A DNA stretch of 34,395 bases from Candidatus Hydrogenedentota bacterium (GTDB lineage: Bacteria; Hydrogenedentota; Hydrogenedentia; Hydrogenedentales; SLHB01): positions 1 through 34,395 of the forward strand of contig JACQVH010000266.1 of assembly GCA_016209895.1 (NCBI GenBank), in the 5' to 3' direction. Under the pieces are notes generated by a model that was not told where the DNA came from, did no database searches, and saw only the letters and a list, made by a program, of their open reading frames with translations. Below are positions 1-9,525 of this stretch, piece by piece; positions within the stretch are counted from its first letter, which is position 1, and each line of letters starts with the position of its first letter. Both the position numbers and the translations under genes were made by a program.

Positions 1-302
1 AAGCCGTCCACGAACACGTAGAACGAATCGCAGGTCACGTCGTTGACGGAAACGGCCGAGACTGCGGCCGAAGCGCCTTCCGTCCAATCGCCGAACGGAA
101 CCACAATCTCGTAAAACGGGTGCTCGACCGTCGGAGCGACAAAAGTGATCTCGCTCACGTGTTTGGGGTCATACGGGATGTCGTAAAGGACCTGTCCATC
201 GCCGACGTCCAGACCTTTCTCCGCAGATTTGACCGCGCTCGCCTGTGCGGAACAAAGCACTATCAGCAGCGTGACAACCGTCCATGTTCTCTGGGTAGCC
301 AT
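1..302 (-). CDS. exported protein of unknown function (3' part outside window)
   Basis: The ATG at 302 opens a reading frame that stays open to the window edge, so only the first 100 codons are visible. Residues 1-23 form a good signal peptide: a charged start (MATQRTW), a hydrophobic core rich in V, L and I, and an A-S-A cleavage site. The mature part starts VKSAEKGLDVGDG and looks beta-rich, with no motif that I recognise. A GGAG ribosome-binding site lies about 8 nt upstream, inside the stop region of the preceding gene. Only 5 nt separate this ATG from the TAA of the 733-aa exported protein, so the two are almost certainly co-transcribed and probably translationally coupled. Being exported and coupled to another exported beta-rich protein suggests a shared envelope or glycan-related role, which is inference. 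Confidence 0.72.
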   Translation of the reverse strand, partial: MATQRTWTVVTLLIVLCSAQASAVKSAEKGLDVGDGQVLYDIPYDPKHVSEITFVAPTVEHPFYEIVVPFGDWTEGASAAVSAVSVNDVTCDSFYVFVDG

Positions 303-307
303 GATGC

Positions 308-2509
308 TTACTCCCCTTCCTTGGGTTTATGCGCGCTTACCGCGCCCGCGACGCCTTCATCAAACGGCATCGTGAGTAGGGGCATCACCCACTTCTCCGG
401 CGTCCGCGCGTCGGTGCCCATCCACTCGTGTACCAGGAGCGGGTGAATTAGTTCTTTCTGCAACCGCTCGATGTCTTCAAACGGGTCGTTTCCATCCTTC
501 AACCGGCACGGGACCCAGGCGCACTTCTCGAAATAAAAACTGCCGGCCCGGGCCCGCATCATGCGCGTAAAGTTCAGGCCGCCGAAGGGGTACACCAGAC
601 CGCGCGACCAATAAATCCAAGGCCCGTTCTGCACGTAGATGTACGGCTGCGTCGCGCTGACGGGATCGCCGAAGCGATTGCCGTTTTCGTACGCGAGCAG
701 AATCGCCGCGAAAGCCACCTTTTTCTCGCGGTTGATGAACGCCATCCACGGCGTATCCGGCGGAATCTCGAGCGCATGAATAGGATGTTTCCGCGAAGTC
801 TCGATATCGAGATGCTGCACTTTGCCCAAGGGGTCCTTCCAAACAAACTCGTTGAGCACCGCATGGTTGAACACGATCTCGCTGTTCCGCATCGCCTGCA
901 CGAAGATGTCCCGCCGCGCCTCCATGAACGACGACATCACCATATACGGCTGACCCGCGTAGAACTCGTACGACACGTTGGCATCCACGGTTTCCATGTG
1001 GGGCAGCAACGCGTATTTTCGGGTCCGATAGATGATCGGCCCGGAAATCTGCTGGTACGCCGGATTCTCCCAGTCGCTCACGTGCACCCACGGAATCGGC
1101 GGCGTATAGCAGTCCGGGTTCCAATGGACCGCGCCGTTGGTTTCGAGCTTATGTTCGAGCAGCACCGGCTCGCCGTTGCCGCGGATGGTCACCGTCTCGA
1201 CCGCCCCGCTATTCTCGGCCAAGCCGATGCTGAAGTGCCGGTTCTCGACCGTTTGCGCCATACCTTTCCCCGGCGTCACTTTCAAATCGGTCTCGAAGGT
1301 TCTCGGCTCCGCCTTCCGATTCCCATACAGCACTTGATAAACCCGCTGTTCATATGGCTGCACGTCCGCCAGGAAGACCAATTCCACCGTGGTCGTCGCA
1401 TCGTAACGGTGCACCAACTCCCCGGTCTCGGCATCCTTCTCCTCGGCCGTCAGCAGTTTCTTGTCCCGCCATTCTACACTATCCGTCACTTGGCAAGGGG
1501 CCACGACGTAGCCGTCTTTGCCGGCTTTGGGATGGGTCGGATCGTAAGTGACGACGCGAATTTCCGCAGCCGGATTCTTGATGTCATCCGCAAACAGGCC
1601 CAAGCAGAGATGCACCGGCTCGCTTTGGCGGATCAAACCTTGAGTCTCGTGCAGCGTCGCCGAAACCGAGTGCGGCCACGCCGCATCCCAGTAACCGCCG
1701 CTGGACGGCGCCGATTCTCGGGCTTGGTAGGTCTTCTCCTGCCCGCCCTCGGTTTTGAGCGTTACTTTGACCGAGTGTGAAGAACCGTTTGTCCAACTGC
1801 ACGGGGCGACCACTTCAAAATCGCGCGAGCCGTCCACGTTGCCCTCATAGGTTTCGCCTTCCGGAGATGTGTCGGACCCCGCCGCCGGGTCTTGTACGCC
1901 CACATTGAAGTAGCGCGCGTCGCGATTCTTCGCTCCGTCCACTTCGACCCGCGTTACCGTGCCCGGGCCAATCGCCTCCTTGGCCAGGGTCAGGCGTACG
2001 TGGTGGTATGGGAACTCCGGATTAGGCCCACCGAAGCTCAGCCCCTTGAGGGGTTTGCGTTCGGCCGGCGCGGATGCCTTCGCGGCAAGCAGGACGGCTT
2101 CCCCCGTGGCGGTCTTGCCTTCGACTTCGAGGCGATATTCCTGCCCCGGATTCCAGCCCGCATAGACCGACACGCTGAAATCCTCGAGACCGTGCACTCG
2201 GCGGTTCTTATTGATGATGCCCGCGTTGGACACGAGATACTCGGAAACGGCGACGCCGTTGACGGCCACCCGCTCCACCTCGAATTCCGGTTGCGACTCC
2301 TTCGGAAAGCTGGCCACCAAATCAATCAACACCCCCGCCCGGCGCTCCACGTCCAAGAAGTCAATCTTCTGCGGTTCCGCCGCCGCCCCCGGCTCGGCGT
2401 ACCCCGCCGGTCTCGGATGCCGGTAATCCAATCCCCGCTCGCCCCACGCTCCTCCCCACCCCATCCAGACGACCAACACACTAACAAACCACCTTCCGCC
2501 CTTGCCCAT
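308..2509 (-). CDS. large exported beta-rich protein of unknown function
   Basis: This 733-aa protein has a signal peptide (MGKGGRWFVSVLVVWMGWGG then AWG) and no later membrane segment. The start at 2509 is chosen because an AGGAGG-rich ribosome-binding site sits about 9 nt upstream and the signal peptide begins there; a longer frame from 2554 would bury it. The N-terminal half alternates short beta-type segments (around residues 40-300). The C-terminal half has many aromatic residues and acidic/aromatic patches, for example HWNPDCYTPP and PWVHVSDWENP, reminiscent of large sugar-binding beta-sandwich domains of polysaccharide lyases or galactose-mutarotase-like folds. I cannot name a family or a catalytic residue. 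It lies between a glycerophosphodiester phosphodiesterase gene and a second exported protein on the same strand, likely one operon. A carbohydrate-related role is inference only. Confidence 0.7.
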   Translation of the reverse strand: MGKGGRWFVSVLVVWMGWGGAWGERGLDYRHPRPAGYAEPGAAAEPQKIDFLDVERRAGVLIDLVASFPKESQPEFEVERVAVNGVAVSEYLVSNAGIINKNRRVHGLEDFSVSVYAGWNPGQEYRLEVEGKTATGEAVLLAAKASAPAERKPLKGLSFGGPNPEFPYHHVRLTLAKEAIGPGTVTRVEVDGAKNRDARYFNVGVQDPAAGSDTSPEGETYEGNVDGSRDFEVVAPCSWTNGSSHSVKVTLKTEGGQEKTYQARESAPSSGGYWDAAWPHSVSATLHETQGLIRQSEPVHLCLGLFADDIKNPAAEIRVVTYDPTHPKAGKDGYVVAPCQVTDSVEWRDKKLLTAEEKDAETGELVHRYDATTTVELVFLADVQPYEQRVYQVLYGNRKAEPRTFETDLKVTPGKGMAQTVENRHFSIGLAENSGAVETVTIRGNGEPVLLEHKLETNGAVHWNPDCYTPPIPWVHVSDWENPAYQQISGPIIYRTRKYALLPHMETVDANVSYEFYAGQPYMVMSSFMEARRDIFVQAMRNSEIVFNHAVLNEFVWKDPLGKVQHLDIETSRKHPIHALEIPPDTPWMAFINREKKVAFAAILLAYENGNRFGDPVSATQPYIYVQNGPWIYWSRGLVYPFGGLNFTRMMRARAGSFYFEKCAWVPCRLKDGNDPFEDIERLQKELIHPLLVHEWMGTDARTPEKWVMPLLTMPFDEGVAGAVSAHKPKEGE

Positions 2510-2655
2510 AAGACCGCCCTCCTCCTCTGCCTGACCCGACAAGCTACCAAACAAAGAAGCCGGTTTCCAGAGGGATGACCGAACCTATCTATCGCCTGGA
2601 GCGAAGCCCTTCTGACACGCCGAGTCCCGCGCCCGGTTCACCTACGGCCTACAGC

Positions 2656-3474
2656 CTACTTCTTCTCCCCCTCCCGCTTCTTCAGCACCGCTACGAGTTC
2701 CGCCGGCTCATCCGTCTGGATGCCGTCCACGCCCCATTCGAGCAGTTTCTCCCAAGTCTGTGGGCCGCCATCATCCACAACCACGATCGCGCCGGCTTTG
2801 TGACAAGGCTCCGTGAACGACGGCGAACAGTACTTCCACATCGAGGCGATCGCGCGCGGTTTCAAATCCGCGATAAGTTTCGGCAAGTTGGCTTCCGGAC
2901 CCGGGTCCGGCATCGGGATGCATTCGGGACAGACTTGCTCCAGTTCCTGCACTTCCCCGTCACCGACGTACCAGATCACGTCGTGCTCCATGCCCCGCAC
3001 CTTGATTGCTTCCACTAGCGGCGGAATCGGCGCCTGTTTTAGGTCCAGGTAGATACCGACCTTGCCCTTGCAAAGGTCGAGGATTTCCTCGAAGGTGGGG
3101 ACTTGCGTGCCTTTCCACTTTGGACCCAGTCGAATGCCAATATCTATGGCGCGGAGTTCCTCGAGGGTGAAATCGGAGACCTTGCCTTTCGCTGCGCCGT
3201 TCGCGTAGGCGTCAATCTCGCCGTTATGCACGCTGACAAACTTGCCGTCTTTGGTGGTGCGCACGTCAATCTCGACGAAGTCCACTCCAATTTCGATGGC
3301 TTTCTGATACGCCGCCAACGTGTTTTCCGGGATATCCTGATGCGCCCCGCGATGAGCAACGACGTAGACCCCGCCCTGTTTCGGCGGTTTCAAGGGCAGC
3401 ACATCACTTTCCGCCACCACTCGGAACGAAATCATCATAAGGAGGAATAATATAGGCACGTGTAGCTTGGTCAT
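2656..3474 (-). CDS. exported glycerophosphodiester phosphodiesterase (GDPD family)
   Basis: This 272-aa protein is expected to hydrolyse glycerophosphodiesters to glycerol-3-phosphate and an alcohol in the periplasm. A signal peptide covers residues 1-21 (MTKLHVPILFLLMMISFRVVA). The GDPD TIM-barrel signature follows: VVAHRGAHQDIPENT with catalytic His41 and Arg42, then FVEIDVRTT with metal ligands Glu68 and Asp70, then VSVHNGEID with the second His at 83. Two positions differ from the usual consensus. The HD after the second strand is HN here, and the usual E-x-K of the third strand reads YLDLK, giving Asp in place of the Glu ligand. The fold and main residues are otherwise intact. The start at 3474 is preceded by GAGGAG about 9 nt upstream; the long extension further upstream has no signal peptide and is untranslated leader. 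The gene is divergent from the macroglobulin gene. Confidence 0.9.
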   Translation of the reverse strand: MTKLHVPILFLLMMISFRVVAESDVLPLKPPKQGGVYVVAHRGAHQDIPENTLAAYQKAIEIGVDFVEIDVRTTKDGKFVSVHNGEIDAYANGAAKGKVSDFTLEELRAIDIGIRLGPKWKGTQVPTFEEILDLCKGKVGIYLDLKQAPIPPLVEAIKVRGMEHDVIWYVGDGEVQELEQVCPECIPMPDPGPEANLPKLIADLKPRAIASMWKYCSPSFTEPCHKAGAIVVVDDGGPQTWEKLLEWGVDGIQTDEPAELVAVLKKREGEKK

Positions 3475-3492
3475 CGGGTCCGACTCCTCACG

Positions 3493-3534
3493 CAAGAGAA
3501 TCACCACAGGTTTAAGTACCGACGCATTCTCTTG
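3493..3534. repeat. perfect 9-bp inverted repeat in the phosphodiesterase leader
   Basis: CAAGAGAAT (3493-3501) and ATTCTCTTG (3526-3534) are perfect inverted copies with a 24-nt spacer. The right arm covers the predicted -10 element of the minus-strand promoter. This could be an operator for a dimeric regulator or an mRNA leader hairpin; the sequence alone does not decide. Confidence 0.45.
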
Positions 3535-3555
3535 ACGCCGGATGTGCAATGTCAA
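3526..3555 (-). promoter_or_regulatory. sigma-70-like promoter of the phosphodiesterase operon
   Basis: Read on the minus strand, a perfect -35 TTGACA (3550-3555) is followed after 18 nt by GAGAAT (3526-3531), a 4/6 match to the -10 consensus. Transcription would start about 45 nt before the phosphodiesterase ATG at 3474, leaving room for its ribosome-binding site. Confidence 0.42.
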
Positions 3556-3612
3556 GACAACCGTTTGTAGTAAGGCACGCAGCATAGCGGAGTGCCGTGG
3601 CAAGTTGAAACT

Positions 3613-3642
3613 TTGGTAGAAGCCCTGTCTATGAGGTACAAT
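3613..3642 (+). promoter_or_regulatory. sigma-70-like promoter of the macroglobulin-pbpC unit
   Basis: TTGGTA (3613-3618), an 18-nt spacer and TACAAT (3637-3642) lie about 44 nt upstream of the ATG at 3686. A T-rich run follows the -10. The position and a clean AGGAGG ribosome-binding site downstream make it plausible, but the -35 is weak. Confidence 0.42.
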
Positions 3643-3685
3643 TTTTTTGCTTTTGACTCCGTGTGGTGTGGACCAGGAGGAAGCC

Positions 3686-6600
3686 ATGAACATCGAACCC
3701 CGCCTACAGAAACCTCTCATCGTAGCCGCCATCGTCATCGCGCTGGTCTTGCTCTACGTCTTTCTCCCCAAAGGTGGACCGGACACGCCCCCCGCTGAGC
3801 CTGTGGCTAAGGAACCCGTCGCCGCCCCAGTCGCGGAAGGTACACCGGCGGAGAGCAAACCTGCCGCCGCGCCAACCGAAAGCGCCGCGGCCGGCGCAGG
3901 ACCGTGGCTTAATGTCGTTGGTACGGTACCCTTGCCCGGGGAACTCCTGAAGAACCAGATCATCCTGTTCTTTGATGAAGAGGTTGTCCCCCCCAAGGGA
4001 CCCGACGGCGCGGTGCTCAACCCCTTCAAGGTCACGCCCATACCAGTGCACAACTTCAAATACCGGGTCGAATCGAACTTCATCGCCTGCACGTTGACGC
4101 AGGACGTAGCAGACCGGCTCTACCAGATCGAAGTGATTCCCGACCTGCAGTCCAAGTCCGGCAAACGTATCAATCCCGACCAGCGCAAGTACACCTTTGC
4201 CAACTTCGTGCTGGCCCCGAAACGATTGTGGACGCTCGAAGAGACCCCCGAGAAGACCGTTCTGGGCATTTACTACGTGACCGCGATTAACCTGGATTCT
4301 CTAAGACAGCACCTAACCGTGCGCACCAACGACGGTGCGAACGTACCCTTCGGTTTGGAGCCGGGTACCGACGTCGAAACGACACGCTTGGTCCTGGAAA
4401 GCAGCATCAACTGGCCGGTTCAAATCATGATTGCCAAGGGTGTCAGTGACAGCACCGGAACGGTCGTGCAGCCGCAAGACCGCTCCTACCAGTATCCAAC
4501 CGAACTCGCGCTGACGATAAGCGAGGTGAAATGGGAAGTCGTGACCGATGACTTCCAGCAGATTGGAATTCAGTTCTCAAAGGCGGTCAAGGCCGAAGAC
4601 CTTGCCGCGTTCTTGAGCATCACCGATGCCGATACCAGCGTTTGGACCGGATACAAGGTTACGTCGCAAGGTTCCGGGTACCGTCACGACGTCCAAATCC
4701 ACCTCACGAACCCGAACAAGGTCAAGTTACGGATTGCCGTTGCGCCGGGACTCCAGGGCGCCGAGCGCAGTGTCCTCCAGCAGGCGTATTCGACACTTCT
4801 CACCCGCGAGCCGGAGCCATTGTACATTGTCAACAGTTGGTGGGACTACGGCGGCGGGTATTACGAAGGAGAAGGATACGACGGAGGCCAGAGTGGACGG
4901 GGTAGCATGAGCTGGGTGTTCGAACTGAATCAACCGGTCGAGGTCCAGGAATTGAAGAACCACCTGGAGTTGGCTCCGGCGGCCGGCAACGTGCGCGTGG
5001 AACCGCGCAGTGGCAATGCCTACGCCGTCGCCGCGGACTGGAACTCAAACACTGAGTATGTAGTGCGCATCACGCCGGGGCTGAAATACGCAACCGACGT
5101 CACTCTGGAACATGCCCTGACGTCCACCGCTCGCGTCGAGGAAATCCCCAAGCATATCGGCTTCGCTCACGAAGGGAAGTACTACTTTCCGCGGCGGACC
5201 GGCCTGGCCCTGCCCTTGGAATCGCGCAACCTCGACGAGGCTCAAATATTCCTCCATCGCTTGTTTCCCTCGAACATCGTCGTTGCGCTTTCCGACATCA
5301 ATGAAGGGAATGCGAGCCATTGGTTTACCACGGCCTGGAGCGAGGAGCTCGGCAAAAGCAAAGTGAAAATCGCGTCCATCCCGGACCGTATCGTGACGAC
5401 GCCCCTCGATTTGGACAAGCTCTTCCCGATGGACAAGAAGGGCGTGTTTTGCGTGCGTGCCGAGACCAAGGACCACCGGTTCGCCACAAAGATCGTGCTG
5501 TGCACCAATATCGGCCTGTTGTCGCATTGGCAGGACCATGAACTGGTGCTCTTCACCCATAACCTCTACTCGCTCGCGCCGCTGCCGACGGCCAAGGTGT
5601 CGGTGTACTCCGCCAAGAACCAGTTCCTGGGCGAGGGTAACACCGATGATCGCGGTATCGTGCACCTTAAAAACTTCAATAAGGCCCTGGGCTCGCCGAA
5701 AGTCGCCGTCGTCGAACACGACGGCGACTACACGTTCCTCGAACTCGAATCGCGCGACGCCGAGACCGCCAATTTCACCGCCGAAATGCCGCCCTATGAC
5801 CGCAAGGGCTACGACGCCTTCATCTACGCGGACCGCGAACTGTACCGTCCCGGCGAGACGGTCCACCTGCACTGGTTGGTCCGCACCAATTACGGCGATG
5901 CCCTGCCGGACGTGCCGCTGGTCCTGACCGTATACAAGCCCAACGGGCGCGAATTGCTCACGCAACCCACGGTACTCTCAACGCTGGGCACAGCCGGTTT
6001 GGACGTGACGACGGAGCGCGCCTATCCCACCGGAAAATATCGGGTTCAGCTCGCCGTCCCGGACAGCGAGAAATTCATTGGCGAATACCAGTTCAGTCTC
6101 GAAGACTTTGTGCCGAATCGCATCAAAGCCACCGTCGAACCGGCCGGCCAACGCTGGATTTCCGGAGGAGAGGCCGAGTTGCGCGTGACGGCGCAACACT
6201 TGTTCGGCCCGCCGGCGGCGGACCGCAAATGCGAGGCGCGACTGCTGTTCCGGCGTGGCGGATGGAAACCGGATAAGTGGAAAGAGTTCCAGTTCGACAA
6301 CGATTCCGACTATGTGCCGGAATCCTTCCCCTGCGGCGAGTTGCGCACCGACGAGAACGGCGTTGCCGTCTTCGCATTTACCTACGAGGCGCCCGCCGAG
6401 ATTACGTTCCCCATGCGTGCGCTCTCGATTGGCCGTGTATTTGAACTGGGCGGCCGCGCCGTGCTGGGTCGCGCGGAAAACTTCATGTTTCCGTCGGACG
6501 TGTGCCTCGGCATTTCCGCCGCGCCGGCCGTGGACGGCAAGGGCATGGAAGTGTTTGCGGCGGCGATCAAACCGGACGAGACGCCGGCCGAGCTGCCCAA

Positions 6601-9490
6601 AGTCAAGATCACGATTGAAAAGCAGGTCTGGAACTACTACGTTCGCCGCTACTACAGCCATTACGAGCCCAAGTGGTCGGAATCGTTCGAGGCCCTCGAG
6701 ACGCGCGAGGTGGACCTGAAAGACGGCAAAGGTTCGACCGTATTCAACGTCAGCGACTACGGCTACTACCGGTTCCGCGTTCACTCCGATGCGACCTCCC
6801 AATACAGCACGCGGACCTTCCACGCGTACGGCGGGAAGTTCTACAGCGTCGAGACGGCGCGGCCAAGCCTGATCAAGATCACGCTCAACAAGGATCAATA
6901 CGATGTCGGCGCGGAAGTCGAGGCCAAGATCGAGTCGCCGTTCGATGGCCAGGGCATCGTCGTGTTGCAGGGCGATGACATCGAGGACATGATCCCGGTC
7001 AAGATCGAAAATGGCGTCGCCATCGCCAAATTCACGGCGGGTCGCAACCACTTCCCCAACGTTTGGGTCGAGGCGACCGTGATTCACGCCATCGAGGAAA
7101 ACCGGAAACAGGTCTATCCCTTCTCCAGCTTCGCGGCCGTCAACGTTCGCGTGCGCGATGTTCAGCGGCAACTGAACGTCGTATTTCCGACCCTGCCCGC
7201 CGAAGTGAGGCCGGCGACGCCGACGGAGGTCCAGGTCGAGGTAAAGGGTAGCGACGGCAACCCGGCCCAGGCCGAATTGACACTCGCCGCCGTGGACGAA
7301 GGCATCCACTCGATCACGGATTACAAGAATCCGGACCCCTTCGGCTGGCTGAGTCGCGTTCGCCGGCCCGACCTGCGCCGGGCCTATTACTACGACAAAG
7401 TGGCGTATGACTTTGAAGGCGCCAAGATCGGCGGCGACGCGGAATTCGCCGCCCGGCGCGGCAGCGTCGGTGAAAACTGGATCAAGCCCGTGGCATTGTG
7501 GACGGGGGTGGTCCAGACCGATGCCGCCGGGCGCGCCGCGGTCACGCTGAACATTCCGGAATTCACCGGACAACTGCGGCTTGTCGCCGTGGCGTGCACG
7601 CCGGCCGCGCTCGGCGCACAGGGCGCGAATTTCTTCGTGCGCCGGCCGTATCTGATGCAGACCGGCATGCCGCGGTTCTTGCTGCCCGGCGACGCGACGC
7701 GCTGCCGCGTGGTCGTGTTCAATACTACCGATGCGCCGGCCAAAGCAAAGGTTAGTTGGTCGGTGTCCGGCGCGCTCCGGCAGGGCGCGGGCAGTCAAGA
7801 GCTCGAGGTGCCTGCGCAGGGCGAAGCGACTGCGTTGGCGGACATCGTTGCCGGCGCCGGTGTCGGCCAAGGCGAAATCCGGTGGGAGGCGCTATTCACT
7901 GACGCTGCCGGGAAAGAGCTTGAACACCTGACGGAAGTGGCTCAAATGCCCGTGCGCCCGCCGGCCGCCTTCCAATCGCACCATGAGATTGTAGTGCTGA
8001 AACCCGGCGAGACGCGCGAGTTCCGCAACGCGAAGTTTATGGAGAACGAGCTCACCGAGGTCCGCCTGACGATTGGCGGCAGTCCCTTAATCCGACTCGA
8101 AGACGCGCTGAAGTACTTGGTGGGCTACCCCTACGGCTGCGTCGAGCAAACAACGTCGCGCCTGCTGCCCCTGTATCTGCTGCGGAAGAACGCGGCGCTG
8201 CTCGAATCGTCCCTGTCCGAAGACACCAAGCTCGACCACTACATTCGGGCCGGCATTTACCGGCTGTTCAGCATGCAGACCACCTCCGGCGGGCTGGGGT
8301 TCTGGCCGGGTGAAGATTCGCCGTACGCGTATGGTTCGGTGTACGCGCTGCACGGTCTCACGCTGATTAAGAATGGAAGAGAGTTCGAAATGCCGGTGGA
8401 CGGCTTTGCGGCGCTGCAACAATACGTCCGCAACCTCGCGCTGAATTGGACCAGCAACCAGAATTCGGACTACTACCTGCGCGCCTACGCACTCTATGTG
8501 CTCGCGCTCGACGGCGACCTCGCGGCCATCAACCAGATTTCTCGCTTTGACACGGTCACTATCCCCAAGGCGGGTCGCTTCCTTCTGGCCGCGGCCTTGG
8601 CGCAGAACACGAAAGACTACGACCGGATCAAGCTCTACTTGTCTAACATGCCGTCCGCCGAATACGCGGTAACTGAACCGGACGGCACCTTGATTTCGGA
8701 CGTTCGCAACAAGGCGGTCGAGTTGATTGCGATGCAGCAGACCGGCGGCGACCCGGCGCAGATTGCAGCTCGAGCCAACGAATTAGTCACGTTCCTCGAA
8801 AAGCGCCGCTACGGAACCACCCAGGAAACCGCCTTCGTTATCGCGGCGTTGACCAGCTATCTCGAAAACGTCGCGAAGAATCTGGAACAGGCCGCCGCCA
8901 CCGTGACCGGACCGGACAAAAAAGACGACATCAAGGGCGGCGCAATCTACCGCACTGAACACAAAGGCCCCGGCGGGGTCTTCACCGCGGCCAACACGGG
9001 CGTGACCGACCTATATATCGCCGTGACGACCCGAGGCGTCCCGGAGCATGTGGAGCCGGCGGCGGTGAGCCACGGCGTCCAGATTGAGCGCGCGTTTTTC
9101 AGCAACCGCGGCGTGGCCTACACCGGCACGCAATTCCAGCAAACCGAAAGTTACGTGGTCGGCGTCAAGATCACCTGCCAGAATCCGGTGAAGAACTTGA
9201 TTGTGGCCGACTTGCTGCCGGCCGGCTTTGAAGTCGAGAACCCACGCCTGGATGCCTCAGCCGCCCCCGGCGAAGCGTTCAAGGAAACGGCGACGCCGTC
9301 CTATCTCGACCTGCGGGATGACCGGCTCATCTACGCGTTCAACGCCCTCGAAGCAAAGACGCACAATTTCTACTACGTGGTGCGCGCTGTGACACCCGGC
9401 AAGTATCAGTATCCGCCCGCACAAACCGAATGTATGTACGATCCAAGCATCAACGGCGCCTCGCAACTTTTGACAATGGAGGTGAAATAG
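3686..9490 (+). CDS. bacterial alpha-2-macroglobulin (YfhM/ECAM-type, membrane-anchored)
   Basis: This 1934-aa periplasmic protease trap is the bacterial counterpart of complement C3 and alpha-2-macroglobulin. A bait region is cut by a foreign protease, which exposes a Cys-Gln thioester that links to it. The thioester motif YPYGCVEQTT is intact, with Cys1485 and Gln1488. It is followed by the helical thioester-domain signature (GGLGFWPGEDSPYAYGS). The C-terminal receptor-like MG domain ends near PPAQTECMYDPSINGA. The N-terminal half shows macroglobulin repeats, including the conserved DRELYRPGETVHL. The start at 3686 has AGGAGG 5 nt upstream. Residues 10-27 are one hydrophobic helix without a lipobox cysteine, followed by a Pro/Ala-rich linker (residues 30-72), so it is an inner-membrane anchored form; E. 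coli YfhM is a lipoprotein of about 1650 aa. pbpC follows 144 nt downstream, the classic partner arrangement. Confidence 0.95.
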   Translation: MNIEPRLQKPLIVAAIVIALVLLYVFLPKGGPDTPPAEPVAKEPVAAPVAEGTPAESKPAAAPTESAAAGAGPWLNVVGTVPLPGELLKNQIILFFDEEVVPPKGPDGAVLNPFKVTPIPVHNFKYRVESNFIACTLTQDVADRLYQIEVIPDLQSKSGKRINPDQRKYTFANFVLAPKRLWTLEETPEKTVLGIYYVTAINLDSLRQHLTVRTNDGANVPFGLEPGTDVETTRLVLESSINWPVQIMIAKGVSDSTGTVVQPQDRSYQYPTELALTISEVKWEVVTDDFQQIGIQFSKAVKAEDLAAFLSITDADTSVWTGYKVTSQGSGYRHDVQIHLTNPNKVKLRIAVAPGLQGAERSVLQQAYSTLLTREPEPLYIVNSWWDYGGGYYEGEGYDGGQSGRGSMSWVFELNQPVEVQELKNHLELAPAAGNVRVEPRSGNAYAVAADWNSNTEYVVRITPGLKYATDVTLEHALTSTARVEEIPKHIGFAHEGKYYFPRRTGLALPLESRNLDEAQIFLHRLFPSNIVVALSDINEGNASHWFTTAWSEELGKSKVKIASIPDRIVTTPLDLDKLFPMDKKGVFCVRAETKDHRFATKIVLCTNIGLLSHWQDHELVLFTHNLYSLAPLPTAKVSVYSAKNQFLGEGNTDDRGIVHLKNFNKALGSPKVAVVEHDGDYTFLELESRDAETANFTAEMPPYDRKGYDAFIYADRELYRPGETVHLHWLVRTNYGDALPDVPLVLTVYKPNGRELLTQPTVLSTLGTAGLDVTTERAYPTGKYRVQLAVPDSEKFIGEYQFSLEDFVPNRIKATVEPAGQRWISGGEAELRVTAQHLFGPPAADRKCEARLLFRRGGWKPDKWKEFQFDNDSDYVPESFPCGELRTDENGVAVFAFTYEAPAEITFPMRALSIGRVFELGGRAVLGRAENFMFPSDVCLGISAAPAVDGKGMEVFAAAIKPDETPAELPKVKITIEKQVWNYYVRRYYSHYEPKWSESFEALETREVDLKDGKGSTVFNVSDYGYYRFRVHSDATSQYSTRTFHAYGGKFYSVETARPSLIKITLNKDQYDVGAEVEAKIESPFDGQGIVVLQGDDIEDMIPVKIENGVAIAKFTAGRNHFPNVWVEATVIHAIEENRKQVYPFSSFAAVNVRVRDVQRQLNVVFPTLPAEVRPATPTEVQVEVKGSDGNPAQAELTLAAVDEGIHSITDYKNPDPFGWLSRVRRPDLRRAYYYDKVAYDFEGAKIGGDAEFAARRGSVGENWIKPVALWTGVVQTDAAGRAAVTLNIPEFTGQLRLVAVACTPAALGAQGANFFVRRPYLMQTGMPRFLLPGDATRCRVVVFNTTDAPAKAKVSWSVSGALRQGAGSQELEVPAQGEATALADIVAGAGVGQGEIRWEALFTDAAGKELEHLTEVAQMPVRPPAAFQSHHEIVVLKPGETREFRNAKFMENELTEVRLTIGGSPLIRLEDALKYLVGYPYGCVEQTTSRLLPLYLLRKNAALLESSLSEDTKLDHYIRAGIYRLFSMQTTSGGLGFWPGEDSPYAYGSVYALHGLTLIKNGREFEMPVDGFAALQQYVRNLALNWTSNQNSDYYLRAYALYVLALDGDLAAINQISRFDTVTIPKAGRFLLAAALAQNTKDYDRIKLYLSNMPSAEYAVTEPDGTLISDVRNKAVELIAMQQTGGDPAQIAARANELVTFLEKRRYGTTQETAFVIAALTSYLENVAKNLEQAAATVTGPDKKDDIKGGAIYRTEHKGPGGVFTAANTGVTDLYIAVTTRGVPEHVEPAAVSHGVQIERAFFSNRGVAYTGTQFQQTESYVVGVKITCQNPVKNLIVADLLPAGFEVENPRLDASAAPGEAFKETATPSYLDLRDDRLIYAFNALEAKTHNFYYVVRAVTPGKYQYPPAQTECMYDPSINGASQLLTMEVK

Positions 9491-9525
9491 GATCAGGTTT
9501 GATACGACTGTATCCTCGCCCCCAC

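Noticed and set aside
776-1780. 334-aa plus-strand frame across the 733-aa exported protein
   Set aside because: No ribosome-binding site or domain, and high Arg/His content; the minus-strand gene has a signal peptide and a good start.
1892-2578. 228-aa plus-strand frame
   Set aside because: Shadow of the minus-strand exported protein and its leader; no motif.
5978-7870. 630-aa open frame opposite the macroglobulin gene
   Set aside because: It lies wholly antisense to a well-supported gene. Long antisense frames arise from the high third-position G+C, and the translation is Arg/Gly/Ala/Val-rich without a motif.
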